A DNA stretch of 22,099 nucleotides from JAWWAH01 sp033721415 (GTDB lineage Bacteria > Patescibacteriota > Minisyncoccia > Spechtbacterales > 2-12-FULL-38-22): the NCBI GenBank assembly GCA_033721415.1, contig JAWWAH010000015.1, positions 1 to 22,099 on the forward strand, written 5' to 3'. Under the pieces are notes generated by a model. That model searched no databases and was not told the origin of the DNA. It saw only the letters and a program-made list of their open reading frames with translations. Shown here one piece after another: positions 1 through 7,962 of the stretch (the stretch's first letter is position 1; each line of letters begins with the position of its first letter). Both the position numbers and the translations under genes were made by a program.

Positions 1-196
1 CTTTATCTTCTCCTGATTCTTTGAATGCATCTATGGCTTGGTCTAGTTCTTCTTTGAGGTCTTTGAGCTCTTGGAGCATTTCTTGAGCTTCCTGTTTTTC
101 AGGAGATGGTTGATCCTCTTGTTCTTCTTGGGGTTCTTGAGATGCTTCTTGGTCCTCGGATGGGTCTTCTATGTTTTGGAATGGGTTGAATCGCAT
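1..196 (-). CDS. Glu/Gln-rich protein, N-terminal fragment (runs off window)
   Basis: The first 65 codons of a leftward gene are present; the rest lies beyond base 1. The reading begins MRFNPFQNIEDPSEDQE and is dominated by Glu, Gln, Asp and Pro up to about residue 35. A charged stretch with coiled-coil character follows (MLQELKDLKEELDQAIDAF, about 40-58). No in-frame alternative start lies closer to the only purine-rich tract (AGGAGA at 217-222), which is about 20 bases upstream and probably too far to act as a ribosome site. There is no signal peptide or membrane segment in the visible part. I do not recognise the family. The low-complexity acidic start followed by a helix suggests a cytoplasmic scaffold-like or unstructured N-terminus, but that is inference from composition only. 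Confidence 0.7.
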   Translation of the reverse strand, partial: MRFNPFQNIEDPSEDQEASQEPQEEQEDQPSPEKQEAQEMLQELKDLKEELDQAIDAFKESGEDK

Positions 197-234
197 ATTA
201 AGTTTTAATTCTTGATTCTCCTATATTTTACCAC

Positions 235-262
235 AAAATACCCGCTTTAAAGCGGGTATTTT
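235..262 (-). terminator. Intrinsic terminator of the glycoside hydrolase gene
   Basis: A perfect 28-base palindrome, AAAATACCCGC-TTTAAA-GCGGGTATTTT, sits two bases after the stop of the leftward gene ending at 265. Read leftward it is a GC-cored stem followed by a U-rich tract. It separates that gene from the next leftward gene starting at 196. Confidence 0.85.
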
Positions 263-264
263 TC

Positions 265-1521
265 TTAAGAAACTATTTTCGGAAAAGTTACAACAAGAGT
301 GCTCCAAGCAAAATCATTTATTCGCATCCCTTTGCCCGTATTAGAGTTATAAAACTCCCATATGCCGTTTTTTGCTATTGCTTCTTGTGTCTTATTTACA
401 ATATGGCGCGCAGATGTTCTCTGGTTGTGCCTCATGAGGCCTCTAATTATAAACCAATTTGCGTTGACCCAAACCTGACCAGAACCCCAAATTGGAAAGG
501 TTGTTATTGGTTCAAATTTATCATTACACCTTGGAACAACAGGTATAGGATACAGTGTCCAAAATTTCTCCGGATCTCTAAGATGCTTTAGGGTTTCAAA
601 ACGCATTTGATTAGGAAGATATTGCAGTAGTAGAGGAAAAAGTGAGCCAAGAGATAGTGCTTTTATTTTTTGCTCTCCATTTTTCGTAACTCGAATAGGA
701 TAAAAGGTTTTATCTTCTGCATCCCAAGCCTTTTCAAAAAGCACAAGGGTTGATTTTGATATAACTTCGCCAATATCAGGAAAAAGATCTTCTCGATCGA
801 TTTTTTTTAGAAGGTTTTTAAGCGAGTATAGCCCGTCTACAAATATGCAGTGTATTGCAATATCTTTCACATTAAATATACCCGAGCTTAGGATTTTTTT
901 TTCGTCCCACCCTTCGCCATTTGCACGCTTAAAATCTCTTCTATAGGTATTGTGAAGCCTTAGAACATACCAAGGGTCCAAAACTTTTTCTAAAAACCTA
1001 AGACTATTTGGTGCTGTGGGTCGAAAAAAATCAAACTCCGGAGCTGCGTCACGCCCCGATTCTCTTGGGCTTATTATAGAAACAATATTTTCTGCATCTC
1101 TAAATTCTATAAAGTATTTATAGAATTTTACCAACTGCTCAATTATTTCTCGCGTAAAATCATCGTTATCTATAGCTTCAACTGCCTGTGCTATTACAGG
1201 CTGGCCAACTAGCGAACTTGAAGTAGGATGCCATCCGCCTCTATTGTAGAGCGGGCGCTCTAAATCAAACCAAACAAAATTATCATGGTATATACGATGC
1301 GGTATAAATCCTGTTTCATCTTGAAACATAAATAGCTTTCTTATTTCATTTATTGCGATATCTTCCATGCCTAATTCAGCACAAGATATAGCATGAAAAC
1401 AGCTATCCCAAACCCACTGGTTCTTATAATGTGGCCAAGCTGGGGTAATATATTGTTTGCCCGTTGCGTTATAGTTTTTCTCTAAAACACGGCGAGCCTC
1501 TGATCTTATACAATCTTCCAT
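265..1521 (-). CDS. GH63/trehalase-like (alpha/alpha)6-barrel glycoside hydrolase
   Basis: A 418-residue protein resembling the catalytic barrel of family GH63 enzymes (mannosylglycerate and glucosylglycerate hydrolases, processing glucosidases) and the related trehalase/glucoamylase clan. Visible signatures are WVWDSCFH near residues 36-43, where Asp39 matches the usual general acid; GSGQVWVNANWFIIRGL near 345-361, matching the family's G-PVWVN-NWL-RGL block; and WEFYNSNTGKG near 388-398, where Glu389 is the candidate base. There is no signal peptide, so it should act in the cytoplasm, possibly on a compatible solute or short oligosaccharide. It is shorter than most GH63 proteins because it is a bare barrel without the N-terminal beta-sandwich. 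The start is supported by AAAGGAG at 1528-1534. The family is fairly sure; the substrate is unknown. No neighbouring sugar gene helps. Confidence 0.8.
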   Translation of the reverse strand: MEDCIRSEARRVLEKNYNATGKQYITPAWPHYKNQWVWDSCFHAISCAELGMEDIAINEIRKLFMFQDETGFIPHRIYHDNFVWFDLERPLYNRGGWHPTSSSLVGQPVIAQAVEAIDNDDFTREIIEQLVKFYKYFIEFRDAENIVSIISPRESGRDAAPEFDFFRPTAPNSLRFLEKVLDPWYVLRLHNTYRRDFKRANGEGWDEKKILSSGIFNVKDIAIHCIFVDGLYSLKNLLKKIDREDLFPDIGEVISKSTLVLFEKAWDAEDKTFYPIRVTKNGEQKIKALSLGSLFPLLLQYLPNQMRFETLKHLRDPEKFWTLYPIPVVPRCNDKFEPITTFPIWGSGQVWVNANWFIIRGLMRHNQRTSARHIVNKTQEAIAKNGIWEFYNSNTGKGMRINDFAWSTLVVTFPKIVS

Positions 1522-1559
1522 ATTAAACTCCTTTCCTATTTTTTAATTTACTACCTTGA

Positions 1560-1588
1560 ATAATAAAGGAATAAATAAATAATGTCTA
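1560..1588 (-). promoter_or_regulatory. Promoter for the glycoside hydrolase
   Basis: On the minus strand TAGACA (1583-1588, five of six -35 consensus bases) is followed after 17 bases by TATTAT (1560-1565). Transcription would start near 1553, about 30 bases before the ATG. The site lies in the 165-base divergent gap shared with the dehydrogenase gene. Confidence 0.55.
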
Positions 1589-1671
1589 TTAATTTATGCA
1601 TAATGTTTTGAAAAAAGTAAAGTTGCGTAAAAAGGATAAAAGGTGCACAATAAATTTAATCCGTTCCTTCA

Positions 1672-1679
1672 AAAGGAGG
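1672..1679 (+). promoter_or_regulatory. Strong Shine-Dalgarno that fixes the dehydrogenase start
   Basis: AAAGGAGG lies 7 bases before ATG 1687, but only 1 base before an in-frame TTG at 1681. The ATG is therefore the functional start. Confidence 0.85.
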
Positions 1680-1686
1680 TTTGGCT

Positions 1687-2991
1687 ATGAGTAAGCCCTC
1701 TTTCACGGGTCAGTTATTCGATAGAATAGAGTGGGCAGGCAATATTTTAAACACTCCCCAAGAAATACTAGAAAATGAATTAAAGCGCTTTAAGTACAGC
1801 GAGCTAACACCTGATAGAATTCGTGTGCATATGGATGATGGAAGCTACGAAAGTATAACAGCAATTGCTGTACTACATTATCTTCCCGATCCTTCAAAGA
1901 TGCCCTACAAGGGCGGTATGCGAATGAGCCATACTGTAACACCTGATATTCTTCGCTCTCTTGCGGTAGAAATGACACTTAAGTGTGGGGTTGTAGAACT
2001 CCCCTTTGGTGGAGCCAAGAGTGGCATTGTACTTCCTCGTCCACTCCCAACATACTCAGAACAAGAAGTATCGAGAATAATAGAAGCTGTAGCAGAAATC
2101 TTCATCAGAGAACTCAAGATAATACACCCGAGATACTATGTTCCAGCAACAGATATAGGAACAAATGCGGGACACATGGACCTAATATACAACAAATTCT
2201 GGGATATCTATAAAACAGAAAGTGCAGAAGGCACTCCAGTAACAGGGGTAAGTGTTGAATACAACGGTCTTCCTGTTCGACAAATAGCAACTGGTATGGG
2301 TGGTCTTACTGTTCTGCAGTATATATTAGAACATGGAAATGTTCCTAAAATGCCCGAATCGCCACGAGTTATAATACAAGGTGTAGGCCAAGTCGGCAGA
2401 AGTTTCTTTAAGTTAGCAGAAGAAGCTGGATACACAATCGTTGGAATAGCAAATGCAGTAGATGCTGTATACAATGCCAATGGAATACCTTATGCCTCTC
2501 TTCCAGAAAACTCAGAGGACCCTTTCCCCAATATTCCAGGAAATCACGTAATCCCAGCACAGATTCTTGAAAAACCATGCGACATACTTGTACCAGCTGC
2601 TGTAGAAAATTCTCTTACTGCAAAAAATGCAGCTGACGTAGATGCAAGTCTCATTTTAGAACTCGCCAATCACCCAACAACCGATGAAGCAGATGATATT
2701 TTTACTGCTCGCAAGATTCCTGTAATCCCTGACATTCTTGCAAATGCTGGGGGCGTAACCGCATCATTCCAAGAGTGGGCAAACAGCTTTGGTGAAGAAA
2801 GACACAATATAGATGTAGCAGAAGTAGATAAAAAAGCTAAGCAAAAGATAATAAACATCCTCCAAAATAATACAGAAAAGGTGCTTTTCTCAGCGAGTAA
2901 ATACAGAACAGATCTTAGAGGTGCAGCATGGATTAAAGCCGTAAACTATTTGACACGGAAGATATTACATAAACATAAGCGCTGGCTGTAA
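1687..2991 (+). CDS. gdhA: Glu/Leu/Phe/Val dehydrogenase (glutamate dehydrogenase type)
   Basis: A 434-residue NAD(P)-dependent amino-acid dehydrogenase, most likely interconverting glutamate and 2-oxoglutarate plus ammonia in the cytoplasm. The substrate pocket motif PYKGGMR is at 73-79, the catalytic lysine is Lys111 in PFGGAKSG, and the conserved Asp is Asp156 in VPATDIGT. The Rossmann nucleotide loop GVGQVG is at 232-237. Near the C-terminus ILANAGGVTASFQEW is the usual family block. Length is typical. GGAKSG differs slightly from the usual GGAKGG. Substrate choice between glutamate and branched or aromatic amino acids cannot be fixed by eye. It is the only rightward gene in the first 6 kb and stands alone, with its own ribosome site and a terminator at 3014-3041. 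In a metabolically reduced genome it would be a main link between carbon and nitrogen metabolism. Confidence 0.92.
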   Translation: MSKPSFTGQLFDRIEWAGNILNTPQEILENELKRFKYSELTPDRIRVHMDDGSYESITAIAVLHYLPDPSKMPYKGGMRMSHTVTPDILRSLAVEMTLKCGVVELPFGGAKSGIVLPRPLPTYSEQEVSRIIEAVAEIFIRELKIIHPRYYVPATDIGTNAGHMDLIYNKFWDIYKTESAEGTPVTGVSVEYNGLPVRQIATGMGGLTVLQYILEHGNVPKMPESPRVIIQGVGQVGRSFFKLAEEAGYTIVGIANAVDAVYNANGIPYASLPENSEDPFPNIPGNHVIPAQILEKPCDILVPAAVENSLTAKNAADVDASLILELANHPTTDEADDIFTARKIPVIPDILANAGGVTASFQEWANSFGEERHNIDVAEVDKKAKQKIINILQNNTEKVLFSASKYRTDLRGAAWIKAVNYLTRKILHKHKRWL

Positions 2992-3013
2992 GCTAATAAA
3001 GTTATTTATACAT

Positions 3014-3041
3014 AAAAACACCCTTAAGTTAGGGTGTTTTT
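3014..3041. terminator. Bidirectional terminator between convergent genes
   Basis: An 11-base-pair stem (3014-3024 with 3031-3041, core ACACCCT/AGGGTGT) with a six-base loop is flanked by A-rich and T-rich tracts. It can serve both the rightward dehydrogenase and the leftward CAP-protein gene. Confidence 0.88.
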
Positions 3042-3067
3042 TATAATACTGAACGAATGCTGGAATA

Positions 3068-3922
3068 TTAAGACTTTGCACATGCATTAAATTTTTGAAC
3101 TTGTTTATTGTATTTCTCGACAAGAGATTTTGTCTCTTTTACAAGGGTGTTGTACTTATCTGCAAGCTCATTATATTCCTTGGCTTTTCTGTTATAGGAT
3201 GGGTTGTTCTTTGGAGTATTGTTCAACTCTTCTTCTTTTTCTCTTAGTTCTTTCTCCCAGATATCAAGCTGTTCCTTGTTATTCTCTATCGAAGATAACA
3301 ATACCTTATCGGGCCCAGGACAAGCAGATTTTGGTTTTCCAAAATGCTGAACAGCAAACCAAACCTCGCTACCCTCGTACACACCTCTTGTTAAACCAAT
3401 TCCAATTTCCGTATACCCATCATGAACTATATTTTCTCTATGGCCAGGACTATTCATCCATGCTTGAACAAGTGCCTTATTGTCTTTAAAGTTACCGAGT
3501 GCAAGATTCTCTCCTATAAGTATGTATTCATAGCCCGCTTCTTCTGCAAAGTCATCTACATTCTCCCCTGTCGGTGTTTCGTGAGCAAAATAATCCCTCT
3601 CCGCCATATCTTCAGCCTTGAGCTGAGCAGATGTATTTAATCTCTCACTTGTTGCAAGGTGTGGCAATAAAAGATCTTCGCGCCATCTATTTGTCCAGTC
3701 AACTATACCCTGCCTGGTAAGCATAGAAGCCTTTTCCTCTTTTGGTCCAAGCAAGGGGTTTGAACTTATATTTTCTCTCTTAAATTCTTCTACAACAAAT
3801 TCTCCTGTCTTGTTTTTTATATTGTCCAAAAAGGAAGTGTTTCCAGATATGTAAAGCCATGCAAAAAAGGCAAAAACAAAAAATACTGCAGCTTTAAGGA
3901 TGTTTTTTTTATTTATAGTCAT
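3068..3922 (-). CDS. Membrane-anchored CAP (SCP/PR1-like) domain protein with C-terminal coiled coil
   Basis: A 284-residue protein starting at ATG 3922, eight bases below the last base of the upstream antiporter frame. Reading further upstream would overlap the antiporter gene. Residues about 9-26 form one hydrophobic segment after a Lys-rich start, so it is a secreted or inner-membrane-anchored protein. A CAP domain follows: YFAHETPTGENV, then GENLALG, WMNSPGHRENI and IGIGLTRG, which carry the His and Glu residues typical of the CAP cavity. After about residue 215 comes a long charged helical region (KEQLDIWEKELREKEEEL... and KYNTLVKETKSLVEKYNKQV), probably a coiled coil. Bacterial CAP proteins are extracellular, and their biochemical role is mostly unsettled. 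It is the last gene of the operon 5886-3068. Confidence 0.85.
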   Translation of the reverse strand: MTINKKNILKAAVFFVFAFFAWLYISGNTSFLDNIKNKTGEFVVEEFKRENISSNPLLGPKEEKASMLTRQGIVDWTNRWREDLLLPHLATSERLNTSAQLKAEDMAERDYFAHETPTGENVDDFAEEAGYEYILIGENLALGNFKDNKALVQAWMNSPGHRENIVHDGYTEIGIGLTRGVYEGSEVWFAVQHFGKPKSACPGPDKVLLSSIENNKEQLDIWEKELREKEEELNNTPKNNPSYNRKAKEYNELADKYNTLVKETKSLVEKYNKQVQKFNACAKS

Positions 3923-3927
3923 AGTTC

Positions 3928-5124
3928 TTAGGTTGCTTTGATACTTGCATTTAGGTTGTCCGAGACATTGGGTGAATAGTTTTTCTTTGCAAGCCACAAG
4001 AATATTGGTCCCGCAAGTGTAGTGATGATACTTAATATTATCATTGCAGCAACAAGCTCTTCATCTAATATACCTAGCTCAAATCCTGCTACAACAGCCG
4101 CAAGTGTAGTAGATAACTGCGGAATAGTTGCAGCTCCCGCTATTGTGCTTTCCTTTATATTGAATCCATTTATTCTACTTCCAATCCAACCTCCAAAAAA
4201 CTTCGCAAATACAGAAACAAAAACAAGCGCAACCGTAAACCAAATCGCAGCTCCTCCTATCTCTCCAAATACGCGAATGTTGGCATCTGCGCCTATAAGT
4301 ACAAAAAATACAGGGATAAAGAATCCATAACTTATAGCTCGCAACTTACCTTTTAAAACATCGCTCTTAATAGACTCTGACAGCACAAACCCAGCAAAGA
4401 ACCCCGCTATAATGGAATGCAACCCAAGTAATTCAAATATTATAACTGTTCCAAGAAGAATAACAAATATTAGTTGGAACTCCCACTCAAATAAATTTAC
4501 TCCTTGAGGGCTATGCTTAAATACAAACCATCTTATTCTTGGCAATGCCCACCTTAACGCTATAAGAGCAAAAAGTAGTACTGTGTAGAACAAAGGTAAA
4601 GGCAAAGATGCTGTTGGGGACTGGGTCTGAAGTAAAATAGAAAGTAAAACAAGACTAAGCACATCAGCAACCACCGTTGAAGCTATTATTGTCTTACCAA
4701 GGCGATTTTCCATAAGCTTATTAGCTTCAAGAGAAGGAATTACAACCGCTATAGAAGATGATATAAATATGATTCCTATTAAAAAAGAGGCTGCTAGAGA
4801 ATATCCAAAATAAAGTCCTAAGCCTAGGCCAAGAATTGCAGGAATTACACCATTAAAAAAAACCATTCTTAATACCCCAGAGCCTATTTCTTTAAAGGTA
4901 GAAAGTTTAATTTCGAGCCCAGCCATAAACATCAAAAATATAAGCCCAATCTCACCTATTAATTTTAATGTTGTGTCTGGAGAAAACAAACCCAATCCAT
5001 AAGGACCAGTTATAATCCCTCCCAATATAAGAGCCACAACAAGTGGTAAATGTAAGCGGTAAAAAAGCTCTGAAAAAAAGAGCCCAATAAATAATATTAA
5101 AAAGAATGGGAAAAATTGAGGCAT
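3928..5124 (-). CDS. CPA2-family cation/proton antiporter (NapA/KefB-like membrane domain)
   Basis: A 398-residue polytopic inner-membrane protein with about 11-12 hydrophobic segments, matching the sodium/hydrogen exchanger fold. Supporting blocks are LPLVVALILGGIITGPYGLGL (26-46), FMAGLEIKLSTFKEIG (66-81), and the core helix STVVADVLSLVLLSI, where Asp154 is the candidate ion-binding carboxylate. The motif has a single acid (AD) rather than the DD of electrogenic exchangers, which suggests electroneutral K+/H+ or Na+/H+ exchange by family analogy. There is no C-terminal TrkA-N/RCK domain, so it lacks the regulatory half of Kef proteins. It sits between the PH-domain gene (13-base gap) and the CAP gene (5-base gap) in one leftward operon. 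The exact ion is unknown. Confidence 0.88.
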   Translation of the reverse strand: MPQFFPFFLILFIGLFFSELFYRLHLPLVVALILGGIITGPYGLGLFSPDTTLKLIGEIGLIFLMFMAGLEIKLSTFKEIGSGVLRMVFFNGVIPAILGLGLGLYFGYSLAASFLIGIIFISSSIAVVIPSLEANKLMENRLGKTIIASTVVADVLSLVLLSILLQTQSPTASLPLPLFYTVLLFALIALRWALPRIRWFVFKHSPQGVNLFEWEFQLIFVILLGTVIIFELLGLHSIIAGFFAGFVLSESIKSDVLKGKLRAISYGFFIPVFFVLIGADANIRVFGEIGGAAIWFTVALVFVSVFAKFFGGWIGSRINGFNIKESTIAGAATIPQLSTTLAAVVAGFELGILDEELVAAMIILSIITTLAGPIFLWLAKKNYSPNVSDNLNASIKAT

Positions 5125-5137
5125 CTTTAATTTATGA

Positions 5138-5638
5138 TTATGTGTTTAGTTCACGAGATATAACTTCACGAACCTCATGAGCTTTAGGTATCTTTTTTAT
5201 AACCATCTCTCTAGCTTCTCCTGCAGTTTGAACATGTAAATCACCAAAATCCATGAGGGAAGGAATAATACCCAGAATAGCAACTTTTACGTCTTGAATA
5301 TTTTCTAAGCGAGTCTCTGCGATATCGTGTGCAAATAAACCTTTTTGTTCAATATCTATAACACGCTTGTTTGTAACTATAAAAATATCCAAATAATAAT
5401 CGGTCCAAAGAACAAAGAACAAAACCCAAAGCATAAGCAACCAAACAGAGTAAGCAAAAATTACAACTGGTATAAAGTGTGATAGCGCATCGCCCATTCC
5501 AGGATTTGCAAAATATCCTGCAAGTAGTAAAAGTGGAGCAATAGCAGCAACAACCAGCACCACACTCTCGCTTGCTATAGCATACCAGTGTCGTCTTTTT
5601 TTAAGTAAAATTTTCTCTCCCTCGTATAGCTCTATCAT
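5138..5638 (-). CDS. Membrane protein with bacterial PH domain (YdbT/bPH2-like)
   Basis: The ATG at 5638 overlaps the upstream stop in an ATGA arrangement, giving 166 residues. A TTG nine bases further up is possible but weaker. After IELYEGEKILLKKRRHW, two hydrophobic segments (about 24-43 and 55-80) form a membrane hairpin. The cytoplasmic part, from YYLDIFIVTNKRVIDIEQKGLF, is typical of the bPH2/DUF304 fold, with FGDLHVQTAG near the end of the domain. Such proteins occur throughout Patescibacteria, usually without known function. Translational coupling to the 83-residue membrane protein suggests the two work together. It has no catalytic residues that I can see. Confidence 0.85.
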   Translation of the reverse strand: MIELYEGEKILLKKRRHWYAIASESVVLVVAAIAPLLLLAGYFANPGMGDALSHFIPVVIFAYSVWLLMLWVLFFVLWTDYYLDIFIVTNKRVIDIEQKGLFAHDIAETRLENIQDVKVAILGIIPSLMDFGDLHVQTAGEAREMVIKKIPKAHEVREVISRELNT

Positions 5639-5886
5639 AGTATCCAAATTAAGAGTGATATTATCATTGTTGCCAATAATAGACCACTAACACTAAAGTA
5701 TATTATTAGAAGCCGTTTAACATTTTTCTGCTCAACGCCGTATTCTTTCCAGTGATGATATAAAATAATACTAACAACAGCAAAAATCAACAAGACTCCT
5801 GCCGTTATGATCCAGAGCATTGTATCTAGGGTGCCAACCAAAGATGCAATATCGAATATTTCGGGTATGATATTATTATCTTGCAT
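5635..5886 (-). CDS. Small two-helix membrane protein, function unknown
   Basis: An 83-residue protein with two hydrophobic stretches, about 20-43 (TLDTMLWIITAGVLLIFAVV) and 60-82 (LLIIYFSVSGLLLATMIISL). They are joined by a short polar loop carrying HHWKEYGVEQKNVKR. It is the first gene of the leftward operon and its stop overlaps the start of the PH-domain gene by four bases. On the minus strand TGTTACAAT (centred on 5896-5901) is an extended -10-like element only a few bases before the ATG. If it is used, the mRNA would be nearly leaderless. I do not recognise the family. Confidence 0.7.
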   Translation of the reverse strand: MQDNNIIPEIFDIASLVGTLDTMLWIITAGVLLIFAVVSIILYHHWKEYGVEQKNVKRLLIIYFSVSGLLLATMIISLLIWIL

Positions 5887-5951
5887 ATTACACTTATTGT
5901 AACACAGACAAATATTTGTTTATATTGCTTAAAACGCCTATGCAATGCGTG

Positions 5952-5979
5952 TTAACATTAAGTATATTGCTGATATTAA
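5952..5979 (+). promoter_or_regulatory. Candidate promoter for the sigma factor operon
   Basis: TTAACA (5952-5957) is followed after 16 bases by TATTAA (5974-5979), with an upstream TGA that makes it an extended -10. The leader to ATG 6033 would be about 47 bases and has no Shine-Dalgarno near the start. If the sigma factor recognises its own promoter, the site may differ from this housekeeping-like one. Confidence 0.4.
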
Positions 5980-6032
5980 TTACTTAAACAATAAAGGGGT
6001 GTAAGATATTTCTCATACACACGTCTTAAATA

Positions 6033-6551
6033 ATGAAACAAGAGAATAAACAAAACCAATATATGCAGAAAGAGTTTCTGAAGTTTTACAACTCAAATGC
6101 AGATGCTGTATTTAGGCACTGTTACTACAGAATATCTAGTAGAGAAAAGGCAAATGACGTTATGCAAGAAGCCTTTATGAGAACTTGGAAATATTTAGCA
6201 GATGGTAATGAGATCAAAAATTTAAAAGCATTTGTATACAGAGTAGCAAAAAATCTTTTAATAGATGAGTATCGCAAAAATAGCGAATCTTCCTTAAGCG
6301 CCATACAGGAAAAGGGGTACGAAGCCCCAAGTGATAGTGCAACTCAAAGAATACAAAAAAATGCTGAGAACTCACTATTATTAGATAGCCTAGATAAGCT
6401 GAAAGAAGAAGACAAAGAGGTAATAATAATGAGATATATAGATGATATGCGCGTCAAAGATATAGCAGATATACTAGATGAATCTGAAAATGTTGTTTCT
6501 GTTAGGATATACAGAGCGAAAAAAAGACTAAAGAAAATAATAAAAAGTTAA
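6033..6551 (+). CDS. ECF-type RNA polymerase sigma factor
   Basis: A 172-residue sigma-70-family protein with only regions 2 and 4, the layout of extracytoplasmic-function factors. Region 2 spans about 15-90 (FYNSNADAVFRHCYYRI, then KANDVMQEAFMRTWKYL and VYRVAKNLLIDEYRK). Region 4 spans about 115-170 (LKEEDKEVIIMRYIDDMRVKDIADILDES...VSVRIYRAKKRLKK), with a helix-turn-helix for the -35 element. The linker is Ser/Gln-rich. It directs RNA polymerase to a small regulon. The next gene starts nine bases after its stop and encodes a one-pass membrane protein, the usual sigma/anti-sigma layout, so control by membrane sequestration is likely (inference). There is no ribosome site at the ATG. Confidence 0.93.
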   Translation: MKQENKQNQYMQKEFLKFYNSNADAVFRHCYYRISSREKANDVMQEAFMRTWKYLADGNEIKNLKAFVYRVAKNLLIDEYRKNSESSLSAIQEKGYEAPSDSATQRIQKNAENSLLLDSLDKLKEEDKEVIIMRYIDDMRVKDIADILDESENVVSVRIYRAKKRLKKIIKS

Positions 6552-6560
6552 AAAACAATT

Positions 6561-7889
6561 ATGAAAAATATATACCAAAAAATAAAAAATACTATTGCTA
6601 TAAAAAGAATGTTCAATGAGGCTAAAAAAACCACCTTAAGTAATGAAGAAAAAAATACGGGTCGCGAAAATCTTGTTGCATTTATGGAAAAACACCCTGT
6701 AAGATTATCAAAATCAAAACGTCACAACTTGCAAAGGTCGCTGAATCCAATCAGCAATTTGCAATTAACACATTCAATTAAACCTATGCCATTATTACTA
6801 ACAATAGCACTTATTTTTTCCATGGGGGGAGGAGTATCGTTAGCAGCTCAAGATGCGCTACCTAACGATGCATTGTACCCTGTAAAAGTCGGGGTAAACG
6901 AAAGAGTTGAATCTGCGCTTGCTTTCGATAACGAAAACAAAGCAGAGATAGCTCTAGAAAAGGCTGAGCTTCGCCTTCAAGAAGCTGAAACCCTCGCTAT
7001 AAAGGGAGAGCTAGACAACGAAACAACTTCAAAAATAGAGACACGCTTCGATTCTAAGATATCACATTTAGAAAAGCTACAAGCACGGCTTAAAGCAGAA
7101 GGTCGCACAGAAGCTGCAAGCCAAATACAGTCAAGAATAGAAGCTATGCTAGAAATGCATGAAATAATTCTTGCTAATCTACAAAGCCAGATAGAAAACA
7201 CCTCAGAAGAGAATGAGGACAGTATTATCAAGATCAAGGCAAAGATTAAGAATAAAGTCAAAGCAGCATCTGATGCACAAGATGTAGAAGAAGGAGATGA
7301 AGATGAAAACGAAGAAGATAGTGATGATGAGGAGGAAAATGAAACAGAAGATAATGAAAACAGAATGCAAGCAGCCGCATCTTTGATGAGTGTAGCTGAA
7401 TCCAAGTTTAAAAGAACAACACAGTTCAAAAATAGAGTACAGACTAGACTACAAGCTCAATCAAACGAAGATGCTGAAGTTTATCTATCAACAGCAGAAG
7501 AGTTGATAGCTGAAGGTAAAGCAGAGTTTGATGCCGAAAATTATCAAAAAGCATTTCTTACATTTCATCAGGCTCTAAGGAGTACACAAAAAGCACACTC
7601 ACTTATAGCTACAAGCATTCATTTAGGAATTGACCTTAGAGGAGGTTTAGATGATGACGAAAGCGAAGAAGAAGAGAATGAGGGTGAAGAAGAGCAAGAA
7701 GAAGAAAATAATGAAAATAATGAAAGTGAAGATGAGGATGAAAGTGATGAGAACGAAAAAGATGAAGAAGGGAGTGAAGAAGAGGATGATGAAAATAAAT
7801 TTGAAGCCGAAACTGAAGTTGATGTAGAGTTAGGACCAAGTGCAAGACTAAATTCTAGATCACAAGCAACAGTAAATACTGGACTATAA
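6561..7889 (+). CDS. DUF5667-like membrane protein, probable anti-sigma partner, with acidic tail
   Basis: A 442-residue protein. Residues 1-73 are basic and probably cytoplasmic. One membrane helix spans about 77-96 (PLLLTIALIFSMGGGVSLAA). Just outside it is ALPNDALYPVKVGVNERVES, the hallmark start of the DUF5667 domain, followed by a helical, Glu-rich region to about 235. Two very acidic low-complexity segments follow, near 241-268 and 363-417, made almost only of Glu, Asp, Asn, Ser and Gly. Between them a helical segment (about 280-355) looks like another repeat-type bundle. Its position directly after an ECF sigma gene and its single membrane helix suggest that the N-terminus holds the sigma factor, while the outside part senses a cell-surface signal. 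I see no zinc-binding anti-sigma motif. Confidence 0.8.
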   Translation: MKNIYQKIKNTIAIKRMFNEAKKTTLSNEEKNTGRENLVAFMEKHPVRLSKSKRHNLQRSLNPISNLQLTHSIKPMPLLLTIALIFSMGGGVSLAAQDALPNDALYPVKVGVNERVESALAFDNENKAEIALEKAELRLQEAETLAIKGELDNETTSKIETRFDSKISHLEKLQARLKAEGRTEAASQIQSRIEAMLEMHEIILANLQSQIENTSEENEDSIIKIKAKIKNKVKAASDAQDVEEGDEDENEEDSDDEEENETEDNENRMQAAASLMSVAESKFKRTTQFKNRVQTRLQAQSNEDAEVYLSTAEELIAEGKAEFDAENYQKAFLTFHQALRSTQKAHSLIATSIHLGIDLRGGLDDDESEEEENEGEEEQEEENNENNESEDEDESDENEKDEEGSEEEDDENKFEAETEVDVELGPSARLNSRSQATVNTGL

Positions 7890-7904
7890 AAACTAGAACC
7901 AGGA

Positions 7905-7940
7905 ATTTTAAAACCCCTCTGTCCGGAGGGGTTTTAAAAT
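7905..7940. terminator. Bidirectional terminator between convergent operons
   Basis: A 15-base-pair perfect stem (7905-7919 with 7926-7940) contains CCCCTC/GAGGGG flanked by TTTTAAAA on both sides. It can end both the rightward sigma operon (stop 7889) and the leftward accessory cluster (stop 7963). Confidence 0.9.
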
Positions 7941-7962
7941 GAACTATGTATGTAGGTAGATT

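Noticed and set aside
3923..3997. N-terminal extension of the CAP-domain gene
   Set aside because: It overlaps the antiporter's 3' end in another frame; the signal-anchor typical start is ATG 3922.
6977..7845. Minus-strand open frames opposite the DUF5667-like gene (Ser-rich and His/Leu-rich)
   Set aside because: They are mirror images of the acidic GAA/GAT repeats of the real gene and have no independent support.
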